Origin: Shimia sp040225985
Lineage (GTDB): Bacteria; Pseudomonadota; Alphaproteobacteria; Rhodobacterales; Rhodobacteraceae
Direction of reading: 5' to 3'
Assembly: GCF_040225985.1 (NCBI RefSeq)
Contig: NZ_JBBPEU010000011.1
Location: forward strand, 1-64,000
Length of the DNA stretch: 64,000 nt
Positions within the stretch are counted from its first letter, which is position 1, and every line of letters starts with the position of its first letter. Under the pieces are notes generated by a model that saw only the letters and a program-made list of their open reading frames with translations, was not told the DNA's origin and did not search any database. Position numbers and translations under genes: made by a program. Shown piece by piece: positions 43,825 to 53,127 of this stretch.

Positions 43825-45105
43825 ATGCTAAAACTCAACTCCCAAGCCGAATGGATCGCGCGCGCCCAAACTGTGCTGCCCGCAGGGGGCTTTGGCAATT
43901 TCGACCCCGGCATTGTGATCGCGCGTAGCGAAGGCAGCCACGTCTGGGACGAAGACGGAAATGAATATATTGATTATCTGATCGGGTCCGGCCCCATGCT
44001 TCTGGGGCATGGCCACCCCGAGGTGATCGAGGCCGTGCTTGAACAATTGCCCAAAGGCATGACCTTTTTTGCCAATAACGCAAAAGGCATCGAACTGGCC
44101 GAGGCGATTGTCGACGCCGTGCCCTGCTGCGAACAGGTGCGCTTTGTCGCGTCCGGGGGCGAGGCGGACATGTACGCCATCCGGCTGGCCCGGGCCTACA
44201 CAGGCCGTGACAAGATTCTAAAATTCGAAGGCGGCTATCACGGGATGAGCGCCGAGGCCCAGATGAGCCTCGCGCCCGAGAAACGCGTCAATTTCCCACA
44301 GGCCGTGCCCGACAGTGCCGGAATTCCGCAAGGCGTCGCCGAGCAGATGCTGATCGCGCCGTTCAACGATCTTGACGCCGTTCAAGCGCTTTTGAGCGAA
44401 CATGACGACATTGCCGCGATCATTGTTGAACCCCTGCAACGGATCATTCCCGCCGCGCCGGGGTATTTGCAGGGACTGCGCGATTTGTGCGACCGACATG
44501 GTGTGCTGCTGATCTTTGACGAAATTGTCACTGGCTTCCGGCTGGCATATGGCGGCGCGCAGGAACGCTATGGCGTGACACCGGACATCTGCACGCTGGG
44601 CAAGATCATTGGCGGGGGCTTTCCGCTGGCCGCACTTGGGGCCAGTGCAGAGATCATGCGCCACTTCGACAAGGCCGCAGTCGGGGCTGAGAAATGGCTG
44701 ATGCAACTGGGGACGCTGTCGGGCAACCCCATTGCGGCAGCGGCTGGTCTCAAAACCATGGAAATCCTGCGTCGCGACGGCACCTATGACCGTCTGCGCA
44801 CCATCGGGCAAGACTTGCAGGACATGCAGCGTGACGCACTGGATGCGGCAGGAATCGCCCATCAGATTTGCGGCGACACCACCTTGTTCGACCTGTACTT
44901 CACCACGGCGGCCTGCCGCGATTACCGGTCCGCGAAACACGACGATCCGGCCCGGAACGCAGCCTATAATGCCAGCTTGCGCGCCCACGGGATATTCAAA
45001 TCACCGGGCAAGCTGTACCCCTCGCTGGCCATCACGCAAGCCGATCTGGACCAGACCCGCGAGGCAGTGAACGCGGCGGTCGCATTTCTTGTCGCGTCTG
45101 GATAG
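43825..45105 (+). CDS. Class-III aminotransferase, glutamate-1-semialdehyde aminomutase-like
   Basis: 426 residues: LLIFDEIVTGFRLAYGGAQ, then TLGKIIGGGFPLAALG with PLP lysine K260, and RFVASGGEADMYAIRLARAY near residue 110. The fold is that of GSA-aminomutase and related transaminases. It starts three bases after the third enolase gene, so it belongs to the catabolic operon and is unlikely to be the tetrapyrrole enzyme HemL. It probably removes or moves the amino group of a pathway intermediate. Confidence 0.87.
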   Translation: MLKLNSQAEWIARAQTVLPAGGFGNFDPGIVIARSEGSHVWDEDGNEYIDYLIGSGPMLLGHGHPEVIEAVLEQLPKGMTFFANNAKGIELAEAIVDAVPCCEQVRFVASGGEADMYAIRLARAYTGRDKILKFEGGYHGMSAEAQMSLAPEKRVNFPQAVPDSAGIPQGVAEQMLIAPFNDLDAVQALLSEHDDIAAIIVEPLQRIIPAAPGYLQGLRDLCDRHGVLLIFDEIVTGFRLAYGGAQERYGVTPDICTLGKIIGGGFPLAALGASAEIMRHFDKAAVGAEKWLMQLGTLSGNPIAAAAGLKTMEILRRDGTYDRLRTIGQDLQDMQRDALDAAGIAHQICGDTTLFDLYFTTAACRDYRSAKHDDPARNAAYNASLRAHGIFKSPGKLYPSLAITQADLDQTREAVNAAVAFLVASG

Positions 45106-45110
45106 GATGC

Positions 45111-46031
45111 TCAGACCGTGGCGGGGGCGGCTCGGACGGCCTGCGAAATGCGGTCGATCATGAACTCCATGAAAAGCCGCGTTTTCGGATCCTGCATCCG
45201 TCGATGGGTGAACAGACAGGCCATTTGAATGGGCTCCGGTGGCGTGTCTGTCGCCACCGGCACCAAGGCTCCGGATTTCAGGTGCTCGGCCACTTCGAAC
45301 ACAGGCTTCATCGCCACCCCATGGCCCGCCAGCGCCCAGTCGGTCAATACATCCCCGTCATCCGACTCGAAGCGGCCCGACACGCGGAACCTTTGCGGCC
45401 CGTTCGGGGTGGAAAGCAACCACTGGAATTCCGTCGCGCCGGGAAATCGCAGGTTCAGGCATTCGTGCCCATCGCGCACCAGATCTTCGCCCTCGGCCGG
45501 CATCCCCCGTTGCGCGACATAATCCGGCGCAGCACACAGCACACGCGGCACATCGGCAATCTTGCGGATGCGCAGGTTGCTGTCCTCGGGCTGACCAAGG
45601 AAAAAAGACAGGTCCAGCCCTTCGGTGGTCAGGTCAACATTGCGATCTGTCAGACGCAGGCGCACGCTGACTTCGGGGTATTCTTTCAGGAAATCCGGCA
45701 CCTGTGGCGCGATCAGACGCCGGCCTACTCCCAACGGCGCCGCAATATGCAAGGATCCTTTGAGGTTCTCGGTCATATTGACGATCTGCGCTTCGGCACG
45801 CTCGACGGATTCGAGAATTTCCGTGGCGCCCCGATAAAAGGATTTACCCTGTTCCGTCGGCGTCAGACTGCGAGTCGTACGTTGGAACAACCGCACGCCG
45901 AGATGTTCCTCGAGCTGGGAAATGCGTGAAGAGGTTACTGCGGGCGACACCCGCAGATCCCGCCCTGCAGCAGACATACTGCCCAATTCGTAGACACGCA
46001 CGAAGGTCCGGATGTTGTCGAAGTAGGACAT
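45111..46031 (-). CDS. LysR-type transcriptional regulator
   Basis: 306 residues from the ATG at 46031. Residues 1-60 hold the HTH (SMSAAGRDLRVSPAVTSSRISQLEEHLGVRLFQRTTRSLTPTE region), followed by the effector domain. It is divergent from puuD (102 bp apart) and convergent with the catabolic operon. Likely controls puuD or itself. A longer upstream frame covers puuD antisense and is rejected. Confidence 0.88.
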   Translation of the reverse strand: MSYFDNIRTFVRVYELGSMSAAGRDLRVSPAVTSSRISQLEEHLGVRLFQRTTRSLTPTEQGKSFYRGATEILESVERAEAQIVNMTENLKGSLHIAAPLGVGRRLIAPQVPDFLKEYPEVSVRLRLTDRNVDLTTEGLDLSFFLGQPEDSNLRIRKIADVPRVLCAAPDYVAQRGMPAEGEDLVRDGHECLNLRFPGATEFQWLLSTPNGPQRFRVSGRFESDDGDVLTDWALAGHGVAMKPVFEVAEHLKSGALVPVATDTPPEPIQMACLFTHRRMQDPKTRLFMEFMIDRISQAVRAAPATV

Positions 46032-46133
46032 TATTTCGCTTTTTTTGATACTGCTTGGCTTTTGACCGCAATACCAGAATAAAAAAGGCACGGATAGAGT
46101 GTTCGTAAATTCGAATCTTGGGAGAAAGACGCC

Positions 46134-47369
46134 ATGTACGACCTGGCAATACTGTGGGACTGGATCGCATTTTCGGTGCGGTGGCTGCATGTCATTACCG
46201 CAATGGCGTGGATCGGCGCGTCTTTCTATTTCATCGCGCTTGACCTGATGTTGAAACCCGCAGACCACCTGCCCAAGGGCGCTTATGGCGAAGAATGGGA
46301 GGTCCATGGCGGCGGGTTCTATCACACCGTGAAATACCTCGTGGCGCCGTCTGAAATGCCGGAACACCTGACATGGCACAAATGGCAAAGCTATACGACG
46401 TGGCTGTCCGGTGCGGCGCTGTTGATGATCGTCTACTGGGTGGGAGGAGAGCTTTTCCTGCTGGACCCGACCAAGGCCGATCTGTCTCTGTGGCAGGGCA
46501 TCCTGATCTCGGGCGGGTCGTTGACCATCGGCTGGCTGGCCTATGATTTTCTGTGCAAATCCCGCCTGAGCGAACACCCCACTCTCCTCATGCTGCTGCT
46601 GTTCGTGATCCTTGTCGCAATGTCCTGGGGATATAACCAGATTTTCACCGGGCGGGCGGCACTACTTCATCTGGGGGCGTTCACGGCCACCATCATGACG
46701 GCAAACGTATTTTTCCAGATCATGCCGAACCAGCGCATTGTTGTTGCCGACCTCAAGGCCGGGCGCACGCCTGACGCCAAATACGGAAAGATCGCCAAGG
46801 TACGGTCAACCCACAACAACTATCTGACCCTGCCGGTCGTGTTCCTGATGCTGTCGAACCACTATCCGCTGGCCTTTGGCACCGAATACGCATGGATCAT
46901 CGCCAGCCTGATCTTCCTGACCGGCGTGACCATCCGGCATTACTTCAATACCATGCACAAAACCGGCAAGGGGCCGAACTGGACCTGGGCAGTGACGGCG
47001 CTGCTGATGGTTATCATCGCATGGCTGTCCACCGCATCGGACATGGAAAGCTATGAAGAATCCGAGACGCGCGCGTTGTCCCCCTATGAGGCAAAATATG
47101 CGGCGGCCACCGGGTTTGAAGACGCCTATTATGCGGTGACCGGCAACTGTTCCATGTGCCACGCGCGCGAACCTTCGTGGGAGGGTATGCACTGGGCCCC
47201 GAAGGGCGTGTTTCTGGAAACCGAGGCCGATGTGGCGCGTCATGCCGATCAGATCTATCTGCAGGCAGGTCGGTCCCATGCGATGCCGCCCCCCAATGCC
47301 ATCGAGATGGATCAGGACGCTCGTGACCTGATCGTGGCGTGGGTGCGCGAGGTCCGCTCAGGAAAGTAA
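46134..47369 (+). CDS. puuD: Membrane urate oxidase with C-terminal cytochrome c domain
   Basis: 411 residues: about eight or nine hydrophobic segments, beginning WLHVITAMAWIGASFYFIAL, then a c-type cytochrome domain with heme motif CSMCH (C339, C342, H343) and a late SHAMPPPNAI segment offering the Met ligand. This is the PuuD family, which oxidises urate to 5-hydroxyisourate and passes electrons to the respiratory chain instead of making H2O2. It stands alone here without other purine genes. Confidence 0.92.
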   Translation: MYDLAILWDWIAFSVRWLHVITAMAWIGASFYFIALDLMLKPADHLPKGAYGEEWEVHGGGFYHTVKYLVAPSEMPEHLTWHKWQSYTTWLSGAALLMIVYWVGGELFLLDPTKADLSLWQGILISGGSLTIGWLAYDFLCKSRLSEHPTLLMLLLFVILVAMSWGYNQIFTGRAALLHLGAFTATIMTANVFFQIMPNQRIVVADLKAGRTPDAKYGKIAKVRSTHNNYLTLPVVFLMLSNHYPLAFGTEYAWIIASLIFLTGVTIRHYFNTMHKTGKGPNWTWAVTALLMVIIAWLSTASDMESYEESETRALSPYEAKYAAATGFEDAYYAVTGNCSMCHAREPSWEGMHWAPKGVFLETEADVARHADQIYLQAGRSHAMPPPNAIEMDQDARDLIVAWVREVRSGK

Positions 47370-47397
47370 CCCCTGCCCTGAGCGGCGCGAGAGGGCG

Positions 47398-48336
47398 CTA
47401 CGCTGACGGCGTCCCTGCGCGGGCAACGTCGCGGGGATCTACCCCCGCTGCATCCCGCAGCAGTTCGTATTTCACGCGTGTGGCACTAACCTGCCGATAA
47501 AACGCGATCAGAAAGGCCGTCGGCGCCTGCAGCCGCCCCAGCCCCATGGTCGCGGCCACCACGGTGCCCACGTCCGTCTTGCCGGTCAGCACCAATCCGC
47601 CCCCCAGCAGAAGCACGGCAACTGTGCCCGCGCCGTTGACGCTGCTTAGGATGAACTTCGTCGACAGCTTCCATTTGAAAAGGGATTTGCGGGTCTCATA
47701 AATCCGGTCGAAATCCCGCCCGATCTGTTCGGCAGCTTCGGCAATATGTTCGTTCGAAATCTCGGATGTCGCCCCCCGAAGGATATGTACCCGCTCGGAA
47801 ATGAGAGCATTGACGCGGCGTTGCGTGAAGAGCACGACCACAACCTGCGGCACGATCATGCAGAGCGCGATGACCCCCAACCCGGGCTGCGTGGCGACGA
47901 TGAAACCGATCACACTGACCAGTGTGCCCAATTGCATCACCGGTTCGGAAAAGGCACTGCCGGTAAACTTGCCAAGGTCCTCCGCCTCGGCCGAAACCAT
48001 GGTCGCCACGGCCCCCGATCCGCCCGGCACGGGATGATCCAGAAAACCTGACACGATGCGGTTGCGGATCCGGCGGATCACGTCTTCGCCCAAAGTGTTT
48101 GAAAGATAACCCGAAATCCATTTCAAGGTCAGGCTCAACAGGATGGCCCCCATCATTCCCGCGCACATCCAGAGCAGGACAGACTTGTCGATATTGCCAT
48201 CTGTCAGACCGTTGATAATGTCTTTCTGATAGTTCAACGGCACGGCTGCAAGCGCCGCTATGGCCATTGAAATCAAGATCAAGAGGATCTGCTGCCGCCC
48301 GCTGACCTTCCAAATCGCCGCGTAGAGATCAAACAC
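47398..48336 (-). CDS. ABC-transporter six-transmembrane-domain protein lacking an ATPase domain
   Basis: A GTG at 48336 with GGAG seven bases upstream gives 312 residues. Hydrophobic segments (QILLILISMAIAALAAVPL, LLWMCAGMMGAILLSLTLKW, LVSVIGFIVATQPGLGVIALCMIVP) and VIRRIRNRIVSGFLDHPVPGG match ABC exporter membrane domains (ABC_membrane_3 type). The protein stops before any nucleotide-binding domain and no ATPase gene is adjacent. It is a stand-alone half transporter or a repurposed membrane protein. Confidence 0.8.
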   Translation of the reverse strand: MFDLYAAIWKVSGRQQILLILISMAIAALAAVPLNYQKDIINGLTDGNIDKSVLLWMCAGMMGAILLSLTLKWISGYLSNTLGEDVIRRIRNRIVSGFLDHPVPGGSGAVATMVSAEAEDLGKFTGSAFSEPVMQLGTLVSVIGFIVATQPGLGVIALCMIVPQVVVVLFTQRRVNALISERVHILRGATSEISNEHIAEAAEQIGRDFDRIYETRKSLFKWKLSTKFILSSVNGAGTVAVLLLGGGLVLTGKTDVGTVVAATMGLGRLQAPTAFLIAFYRQVSATRVKYELLRDAAGVDPRDVARAGTPSA

Positions 48337-48506
48337 GTATTTTCTCCAGTTGAGTTTGGCCCGAGTTTGGTCATGCCTGCACATATTGGCAAGGAACAGG
48401 TGGGAAACGCAAAGAAATGTCACCAAGGGGGATTTTATCTGACCGCAGATGACATATCTTTGGGTTGAACGCACCGCGTAGACCCAACGAAAGGGAGGAG
48501 TTCTTA

Positions 48507-49340
48507 ATGAAATCCATTGTCGTCGCAACCGATCTGTCTGAACGCTCTGACCGGGCGGTGCACAGGGCCTTGTTACTGGCCGCAGAACACAAAGCCCGGT
48601 TGCACGTGATTTCAATTGTGGACTCGGCCCTGCCCGACGACCTTGCCCGTCCGTTGCGTGTTTCGGTACAGGAACGTCTGCCCCGACAGATCGACGCGCT
48701 GAACACTGGCGCTGCGTATGACGTCACCGTCAAGATGGGGGATATCAGCCAGGTCCTTGGCGAATTCATCGTTGAAAAAGAGGCCGATCTGGTGGTGCTT
48801 GGCCTGCACCGCCCGCGCACCTTTCTAGATAGTCTGCGTGAAACCACCATGGAGCGGCTTGTCGCCTCGAGCACGGTGCCGGTGCTGCTGGTCAAGGATG
48901 CGGCTGATCACGCGTATGACTCGGCGCTGAGCCTTGTCAGTTATTCGCCCGCCTGTGCAGTCGCGTTGGAGTCGGCCCATGTTCTTGCACCCGAGGCCAG
49001 CCTGACAGCGCTTCATGCGCTTTACGTACCCTATGCTGGGCTGACCGGCGGCGACAAGGACTCGGAAATGGCACGTGCCGTCCTGCAAGAGGCCGAGGCA
49101 GCTTCGGCCAAATGGCTCAAGACCGTGTCGGTGCCACAGGACGCGTTTGAAACTGATATTCGCACCGGGGGCCTGCGCGGAGTCGTTCATCAGGCAATCT
49201 CGACAGACAAGCCGGATCTTCTAGCGATCGGCGCACACAGCCGCTCGGGGCTGTTTCTGCACCGGATCGGTGGCTTTGCCGCCGAACTTGTCCGCGAGCC
49301 GCCGACCGACCTGTTGATTGCACCGCCGATTTCTACGTGA
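48507..49340 (+). CDS. Tandem universal stress protein
   Basis: 277 residues from the ATG at 48507 (GGGAGGAG upstream). Two UspA domains: residues 1-140 (SIVVATDLSERSDRAVHRAL ... VLGLHRPR ... STVPVLLVK) and about 150-277 (GAHSRSGLFLHRIGGFAAELV). The typical ATP loop G-2x-G-9x-G(S/T) is only partly kept. Cytoplasmic stress protein; role unspecified. Confidence 0.88.
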   Translation: MKSIVVATDLSERSDRAVHRALLLAAEHKARLHVISIVDSALPDDLARPLRVSVQERLPRQIDALNTGAAYDVTVKMGDISQVLGEFIVEKEADLVVLGLHRPRTFLDSLRETTMERLVASSTVPVLLVKDAADHAYDSALSLVSYSPACAVALESAHVLAPEASLTALHALYVPYAGLTGGDKDSEMARAVLQEAEAASAKWLKTVSVPQDAFETDIRTGGLRGVVHQAISTDKPDLLAIGAHSRSGLFLHRIGGFAAELVREPPTDLLIAPPIST

Positions 49341-49385
49341 TCGTGGCCCCACCCGCACCGTTCAACACCAAAAGGGAAGCTGAAA

Positions 49386-50129
49386 ATGTTTAAGAGAACC
49401 TTTGCCGCGATGGTGGCCGCCGCCAGTGTGATGATGAGCACCTCCGCCTTTGCAGGGACGGTATCCGGAACGGCTACCTATCTTGAACGCATCGCGGTCA
49501 TGCCCGGCGCAGTGCTTGAGGTGAAACTGGTCGATGTCTCGCGCGCCGATGCGGCCGCGATCACGCTTTCCTATCAGCGCATGGCGCTGAAAAGGGTGCC
49601 GATGGCTTTTGAGCTGGCCTATGATGACGCCCTCATTGACGAGCGGATGCGGTACAACGTCGAGGCAGCAGTCTACGTGAAGGACAAACTGGCGTTCCGC
49701 AATACGACGGCCTATCCGGTATTGACCAATGGAAACGGAAACACGGTCGAGATCGTAATGCAGAAAATGCCCGAACCTGCCAAGGAGACCCCGCGTTTTG
49801 AAGGCACCGAATGGGAGGCCTTCGAGGTCGGGGGCAAAATGCTGATCACCGATATCAAACCAACCCTCACCTTCATGGAGGACGGAGGCGTGGCCGTTTA
49901 TGCGGGTTGCAACCGCTTTCGCGGCAAGGTCGAGGTTGATCCCGATATGATGGCGTTCCCCGGCCCCATGGCCGGTACGATGATGGCCTGCCAGGACCCT
50001 TATGAAACCTTGGAAAAGACCGTTTTGAAGAACCTTGAAAAGGTGTCGGGATACGTGCTGACGGACAAGGCGCTTGCGCTGACCAACAAAAACGGCGTGA
50101 CCGTAATGCGCCTGACACTCAAGGAATGA
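49386..50129 (+). CDS. Exported YbaY-domain plus META-domain protein
   Basis: 247 residues: signal peptide to about ...TSAFAG (residue 24), a YbaY/YscW-like domain (VSGTATYLERIAVMPGAVLEVKL ... SYQRMALKRVPMAFELAYDD), then a META/HslJ domain (EWEAFEVGG, VYAGCNRFRGKVEVD, TMMACQDPYETLE). Such fusions are periplasmic or lipoprotein-like, often with unknown function; META proteins are linked to outer-membrane stress tolerance. No lipobox is seen. Confidence 0.82.
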   Translation: MFKRTFAAMVAAASVMMSTSAFAGTVSGTATYLERIAVMPGAVLEVKLVDVSRADAAAITLSYQRMALKRVPMAFELAYDDALIDERMRYNVEAAVYVKDKLAFRNTTAYPVLTNGNGNTVEIVMQKMPEPAKETPRFEGTEWEAFEVGGKMLITDIKPTLTFMEDGGVAVYAGCNRFRGKVEVDPDMMAFPGPMAGTMMACQDPYETLEKTVLKNLEKVSGYVLTDKALALTNKNGVTVMRLTLKE

Positions 50130-50138
50130 TCTGCGATA

Positions 50139-50167
50139 CCTGCGCCTAGGCCGAGAGCCGGCGCAGG
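50139..50167. terminator. Hairpin between convergent META and hydrolase genes
   Basis: cctgcgcc (50139-50146) pairs with ggcgcagg (50160-50167) around a 13-nt loop. It overlaps the end of the hydrolase coding sequence and lacks a T-tract, so the terminator call is weak. Confidence 0.3.
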
Positions 50168-51114
50168 ATCAATTCGTCATAAAAAGTCGGGCCGCGCAGC
50201 GACTGAAAGAACCCGTTGTGGCCACCATGACGCGTCAGGATGATTTCTAGGTTCGGGTCTTTCGCCAGCGCCCCAAGATCGGCGCCGGGAACGATCGGGT
50301 CGTCAAGCGATCCTATCGCCATTACTGGCACAGGACATCCCTTTAGGTCCTCTACCCCCAAGGCATAGCTGTTAAAATAGGTGATGGCGTCAGGATAGTC
50401 GCCATAGCGCTGCATGAATGCCTCGGTCGCGCCGGTGATGGTCGGCTGCGCTATCAGCGGCGTCATGTCATAGAGGTCGGGAAAGGCACTTTGTTTGCTT
50501 CGGAATGTCCGGTGCAGTTTGCGCCGGAAATAGCGTCGTATCAGCGGGGCCGCATCGATCTTTTCCCCTACGACCGCCGGATGTACAACCGGGCTGATGG
50601 CAAAGACCCGCGCCATGTCTGGCAGCGGATCCCGTTTCAGGTGCCGTGCCACGCGCAGTGCGAAATTCCCCCCGAGCGAAAACCCCAGCAGAGACACCGG
50701 CCCATGGGGGGCCAGCCCCGTTGCATGAGCGATGGCGTTGAACACTTCGTCAAAGTGAGCCGCATGATAGGCTTTGGGGTTCAGGTTCAGTGTATCCCCA
50801 TGATCCAGAAGGTTGATGCGCAGGATCGAGAACCCCTGATCAAAAAGATATCGAGATGTGGACACCACATAGGTCGACTCCACATGACCCAACCATCCAT
50901 GCAGCACCAAAACCGTGCCCCGCCCTTTCGGGTTTTCCGATAACATCCCGGTGGTGCGCACCCCGTCCCCACAATCCAGAACAAGCGGTTTGGCCGCCTC
51001 GTCCATGGCCCCGCGTCCCCGTTTGCGCAGGGACATACCCGCCAGCATCGTTTGCACAAAAGCTGGGCGCAAATGGCGTGGCGGGATGTAATGCAGGTCG
51101 TCAGTTTGGGTCAT
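50146..51114 (-). CDS. YheT-family alpha/beta hydrolase
   Basis: 322 residues from the ATG at 51114. LVLHGWLGHVEST is the oxyanion region, LLGFSLGGNFAL holds the nucleophile Ser, SLDDPIVP the acid Asp, and TRHGGHNGFF the catalytic His, in the order seen in YheT/EMB8 hydrolases. Substrate unknown; related proteins are esterases of medium-chain esters. Confidence 0.88.
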   Translation of the reverse strand: MTQTDDLHYIPPRHLRPAFVQTMLAGMSLRKRGRGAMDEAAKPLVLDCGDGVRTTGMLSENPKGRGTVLVLHGWLGHVESTYVVSTSRYLFDQGFSILRINLLDHGDTLNLNPKAYHAAHFDEVFNAIAHATGLAPHGPVSLLGFSLGGNFALRVARHLKRDPLPDMARVFAISPVVHPAVVGEKIDAAPLIRRYFRRKLHRTFRSKQSAFPDLYDMTPLIAQPTITGATEAFMQRYGDYPDAITYFNSYALGVEDLKGCPVPVMAIGSLDDPIVPGADLGALAKDPNLEIILTRHGGHNGFFQSLRGPTFYDELILRRLSA

Positions 51115-51293
51115 CGTGTCAGATCGTTCCGGGCCTTTTAACGTAACATAGCGCCGGTGCAGGTTTTCGCCCAGTACCGCAAAGGGTGTAATTTCCAACC
51201 TTCCGACGCGTCAAGGCAGCGCAGCCCGCTGTCGCCGGATTGCAATCAGTTCAGAATCATTCTAACCAAATAGGCATTCTGGAGACAGGTTTT

Positions 51294-51671
51294 ATGACAG
51301 ATAGCTACGCCCCCCCACAAGAACGCCCCCTTGGTCAGGCCATTGGCCGCGGGCTGCGCACGAAATGCCCCAACTGCGGCAAAGGCAAATTGCTGCACAG
51401 TTACCTCAAGGTAAATGACAGCTGCTCTGAATGTGGCGAGGACTTTTCCCACCAGCGTGCGGATGACGGTCCGGCCTATCTGACAATCCTGCTTGTCGGG
51501 CACGTGCTGGGCTTTGCGCTGCATATCCTTTATGTGCAGTTCCGCCCAGAACCGCTGACCCTGGCGCTGGTGCTGACGGCAGTCACGGTATCTGCGTCTT
51601 TGTTCCTGTTACCCCGGATGAAGGGGCTTGTCGTGGCCTATCAATGGGCCAAGCGGATGCACGGGTTCTGA
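51294..51671 (+). CDS. DUF983 small membrane protein with zinc-ribbon-like cysteines
   Basis: 125 residues from the ATG at 51294 (GGAGA upstream). Two CxxC pairs (CPNCGKGKL and CSECGEDF) precede two membrane segments (YLTILLVGHVLGFALHILYV, LALVLTAVTVSASLFLL). This matches DUF983 proteins of alphaproteobacteria; some neighbours are cytochrome-oxidase assembly genes, but function is not established. Confidence 0.88.
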   Translation: MTDSYAPPQERPLGQAIGRGLRTKCPNCGKGKLLHSYLKVNDSCSECGEDFSHQRADDGPAYLTILLVGHVLGFALHILYVQFRPEPLTLALVLTAVTVSASLFLLPRMKGLVVAYQWAKRMHGF

Positions 51672-51711
51672 GCACCGCCAGGCGTCTACCTTGAGGTCAC
51701 ATCAAAACAAA

Positions 51712-51735
51712 AAAGGCGGCTTCCAAGCCGCCTTT
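51712..51735. terminator. Strong bidirectional terminator
   Basis: aaaggcggctt (51712-51722) and aagccgccttt (51725-51735) form an 11-bp perfect stem with a 2-nt spacer, flanked by A-rich and T-rich runs. It serves the DUF983 gene (rightward) and nqrM (leftward). Confidence 0.85.
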
Positions 51736-51759
51736 CGTCTTTTTCAGATCTCTCGAAGA

Positions 51760-51996
51760 TCAGGTCTCGGCTTGCATCCGCTCCAGCATCTCGCGCTGGC
51801 GCTTGCACATCAGCTTGTCCTTGAGCGGGCTGTTGGGGTCGATATCCTTAGAGCAGACCACACATTTGTCTGCGCCCGAAATCGCATTCAGGCCACCACA
51901 GCTTCCCTTGATCTTCTTGCCCATCAGCATCACGCCAAGGCTCATGCCGACCATGACGAGTGCGAACAGGATGAAAGCGAGAATGAATGTGCTCAT
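51760..51996 (-). CDS. nqrM: Na+-NQR maturation protein
   Basis: 78 residues: one N-terminal membrane segment (FILAFILFALVMVGMSLGVMLMG), then GSCGGL and CVVCSKD. These conserved cysteines characterise NqrM (DUF539), needed for inserting the membrane iron centre between NqrD and NqrE. It is the last gene on this strand of the nqr region, 18 bp after apbE. Confidence 0.92.
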   Translation of the reverse strand: MSTFILAFILFALVMVGMSLGVMLMGKKIKGSCGGLNAISGADKCVVCSKDIDPNSPLKDKLMCKRQREMLERMQAET

Positions 51997-52014
51997 AGGA
52001 CCGATTTCCCGAAG

Positions 52015-53043
52015 TCAGTTGCTGGATTGCGCGGCGGCAAAGCTATTGCTTTGGAGCGTGATATAGTCACCTTCGGCGTCGTTTGCACTGCGTGAAATGA
52101 AGTAAACCGCCAAATTGTGATCATTCGCGACCTTTAGTCCGCGCTCGGCCCCAAGAACCAGCATCGCCGTGGCCCAGGCATCCGCTAGCATGGCGTTTTC
52201 AGACAACACCGTGACCGATGTCGTACGGTGTGTGATCGGGCGCCCCGTGGTCGGGTCAATAATATGGGAATAGCGCACGCCATCCTGTTCAAAGAAGTTC
52301 CGGTAATCCCCGGATGTGGCCATGCCCTTGTCGCTGACCGGCACTATCAGCTCCAGACCACCCTGCGCGCCCGGCTCGGGCGTCTCGATCCCGATGCGCC
52401 AGGGATCACCGTTCGGATTTTTCCCGCGCGCATAAAGATCGCCGCCGATTTCGACCATGTAATGCTCAACCCCGGCATCAGCCAGAACGGCGGACACCGC
52501 ATCAATGCCGAAACCCTTGGCAATGGCCGACAGGTTCACCCCGACATCCGGCGCGGCCTTGGCCAGCGTGGGGCCTTCGGGGTTGAGACTCAGCAGCCGA
52601 GCCTGCCCGACGCCGGATAGCGCCTCGGCAATCGCGACATCCGACGGGATGGGATCCTCGGGCTTGCGCGGGCCAAAACCCCAGAGTTCAATCAACGGTC
52701 CAAGGGTTACGTCAAACTGCCCGCCACTGGCCACATGCACCTCGCCGGCCGCACTCATCACCTTGGCGAAGTCCGCTGAAATGGATTGGGGCAACGTGCT
52801 GGGGGAATTCGAGAAGGTCGAGACTTCGGAATTGGGATCCCAGTTCGACAGTTTTCCATTCACATCTGCCAGCGCCGTTTCGATCCCGGTCCCCAGGGCC
52901 CCCTCGTCAAGATCCACGCCAATCGCGACAACGTTATAGGTCGTGCCCATGGTTTCACCCGAGAAGCGCAAGGTCTCGGGTTTGTCTTCGAAAAAACATC
53001 CGCTTAGAAAAACAAGGGCTGCAATCGGGGTCCAGCGCATCAT
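52015..53043 (-). CDS. apbE: FAD:protein FMN transferase (lipoprotein)
   Basis: The ATG at 53043 (AGGAG eight bases upstream) gives 342 residues. A lipoprotein signal LVFLSGC (lipobox Cys near residue 17) is followed by the ApbE domain: RFSGETMGTTYNV, VNLSAIAKGFGIDA, VEIGGDLYARG and HIIDPTTGRP. The enzyme attaches FMN to threonines of NqrB and NqrC in the cell envelope, which matches the nearby nqr operon. Confidence 0.93.
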   Translation of the reverse strand: MMRWTPIAALVFLSGCFFEDKPETLRFSGETMGTTYNVVAIGVDLDEGALGTGIETALADVNGKLSNWDPNSEVSTFSNSPSTLPQSISADFAKVMSAAGEVHVASGGQFDVTLGPLIELWGFGPRKPEDPIPSDVAIAEALSGVGQARLLSLNPEGPTLAKAAPDVGVNLSAIAKGFGIDAVSAVLADAGVEHYMVEIGGDLYARGKNPNGDPWRIGIETPEPGAQGGLELIVPVSDKGMATSGDYRNFFEQDGVRYSHIIDPTTGRPITHRTTSVTVLSENAMLADAWATAMLVLGAERGLKVANDHNLAVYFISRSANDAEGDYITLQSNSFAAAQSSN

Positions 53044-53127
53044 GTGAAGGCTCCTGTCAATCAAGGTGTCCTATGCCACCCGCCCGCATTTGAGTCAAAT
53101 CGGGGCCCGCGTGGTGGCGTCGCTTGT

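Noticed and set aside
43825..45105. hemL (glutamate-1-semialdehyde aminomutase for heme synthesis)
   Set aside because: Sequence resembles the family, but the gene is embedded in a catabolic operon; function in tetrapyrrole synthesis is unlikely.
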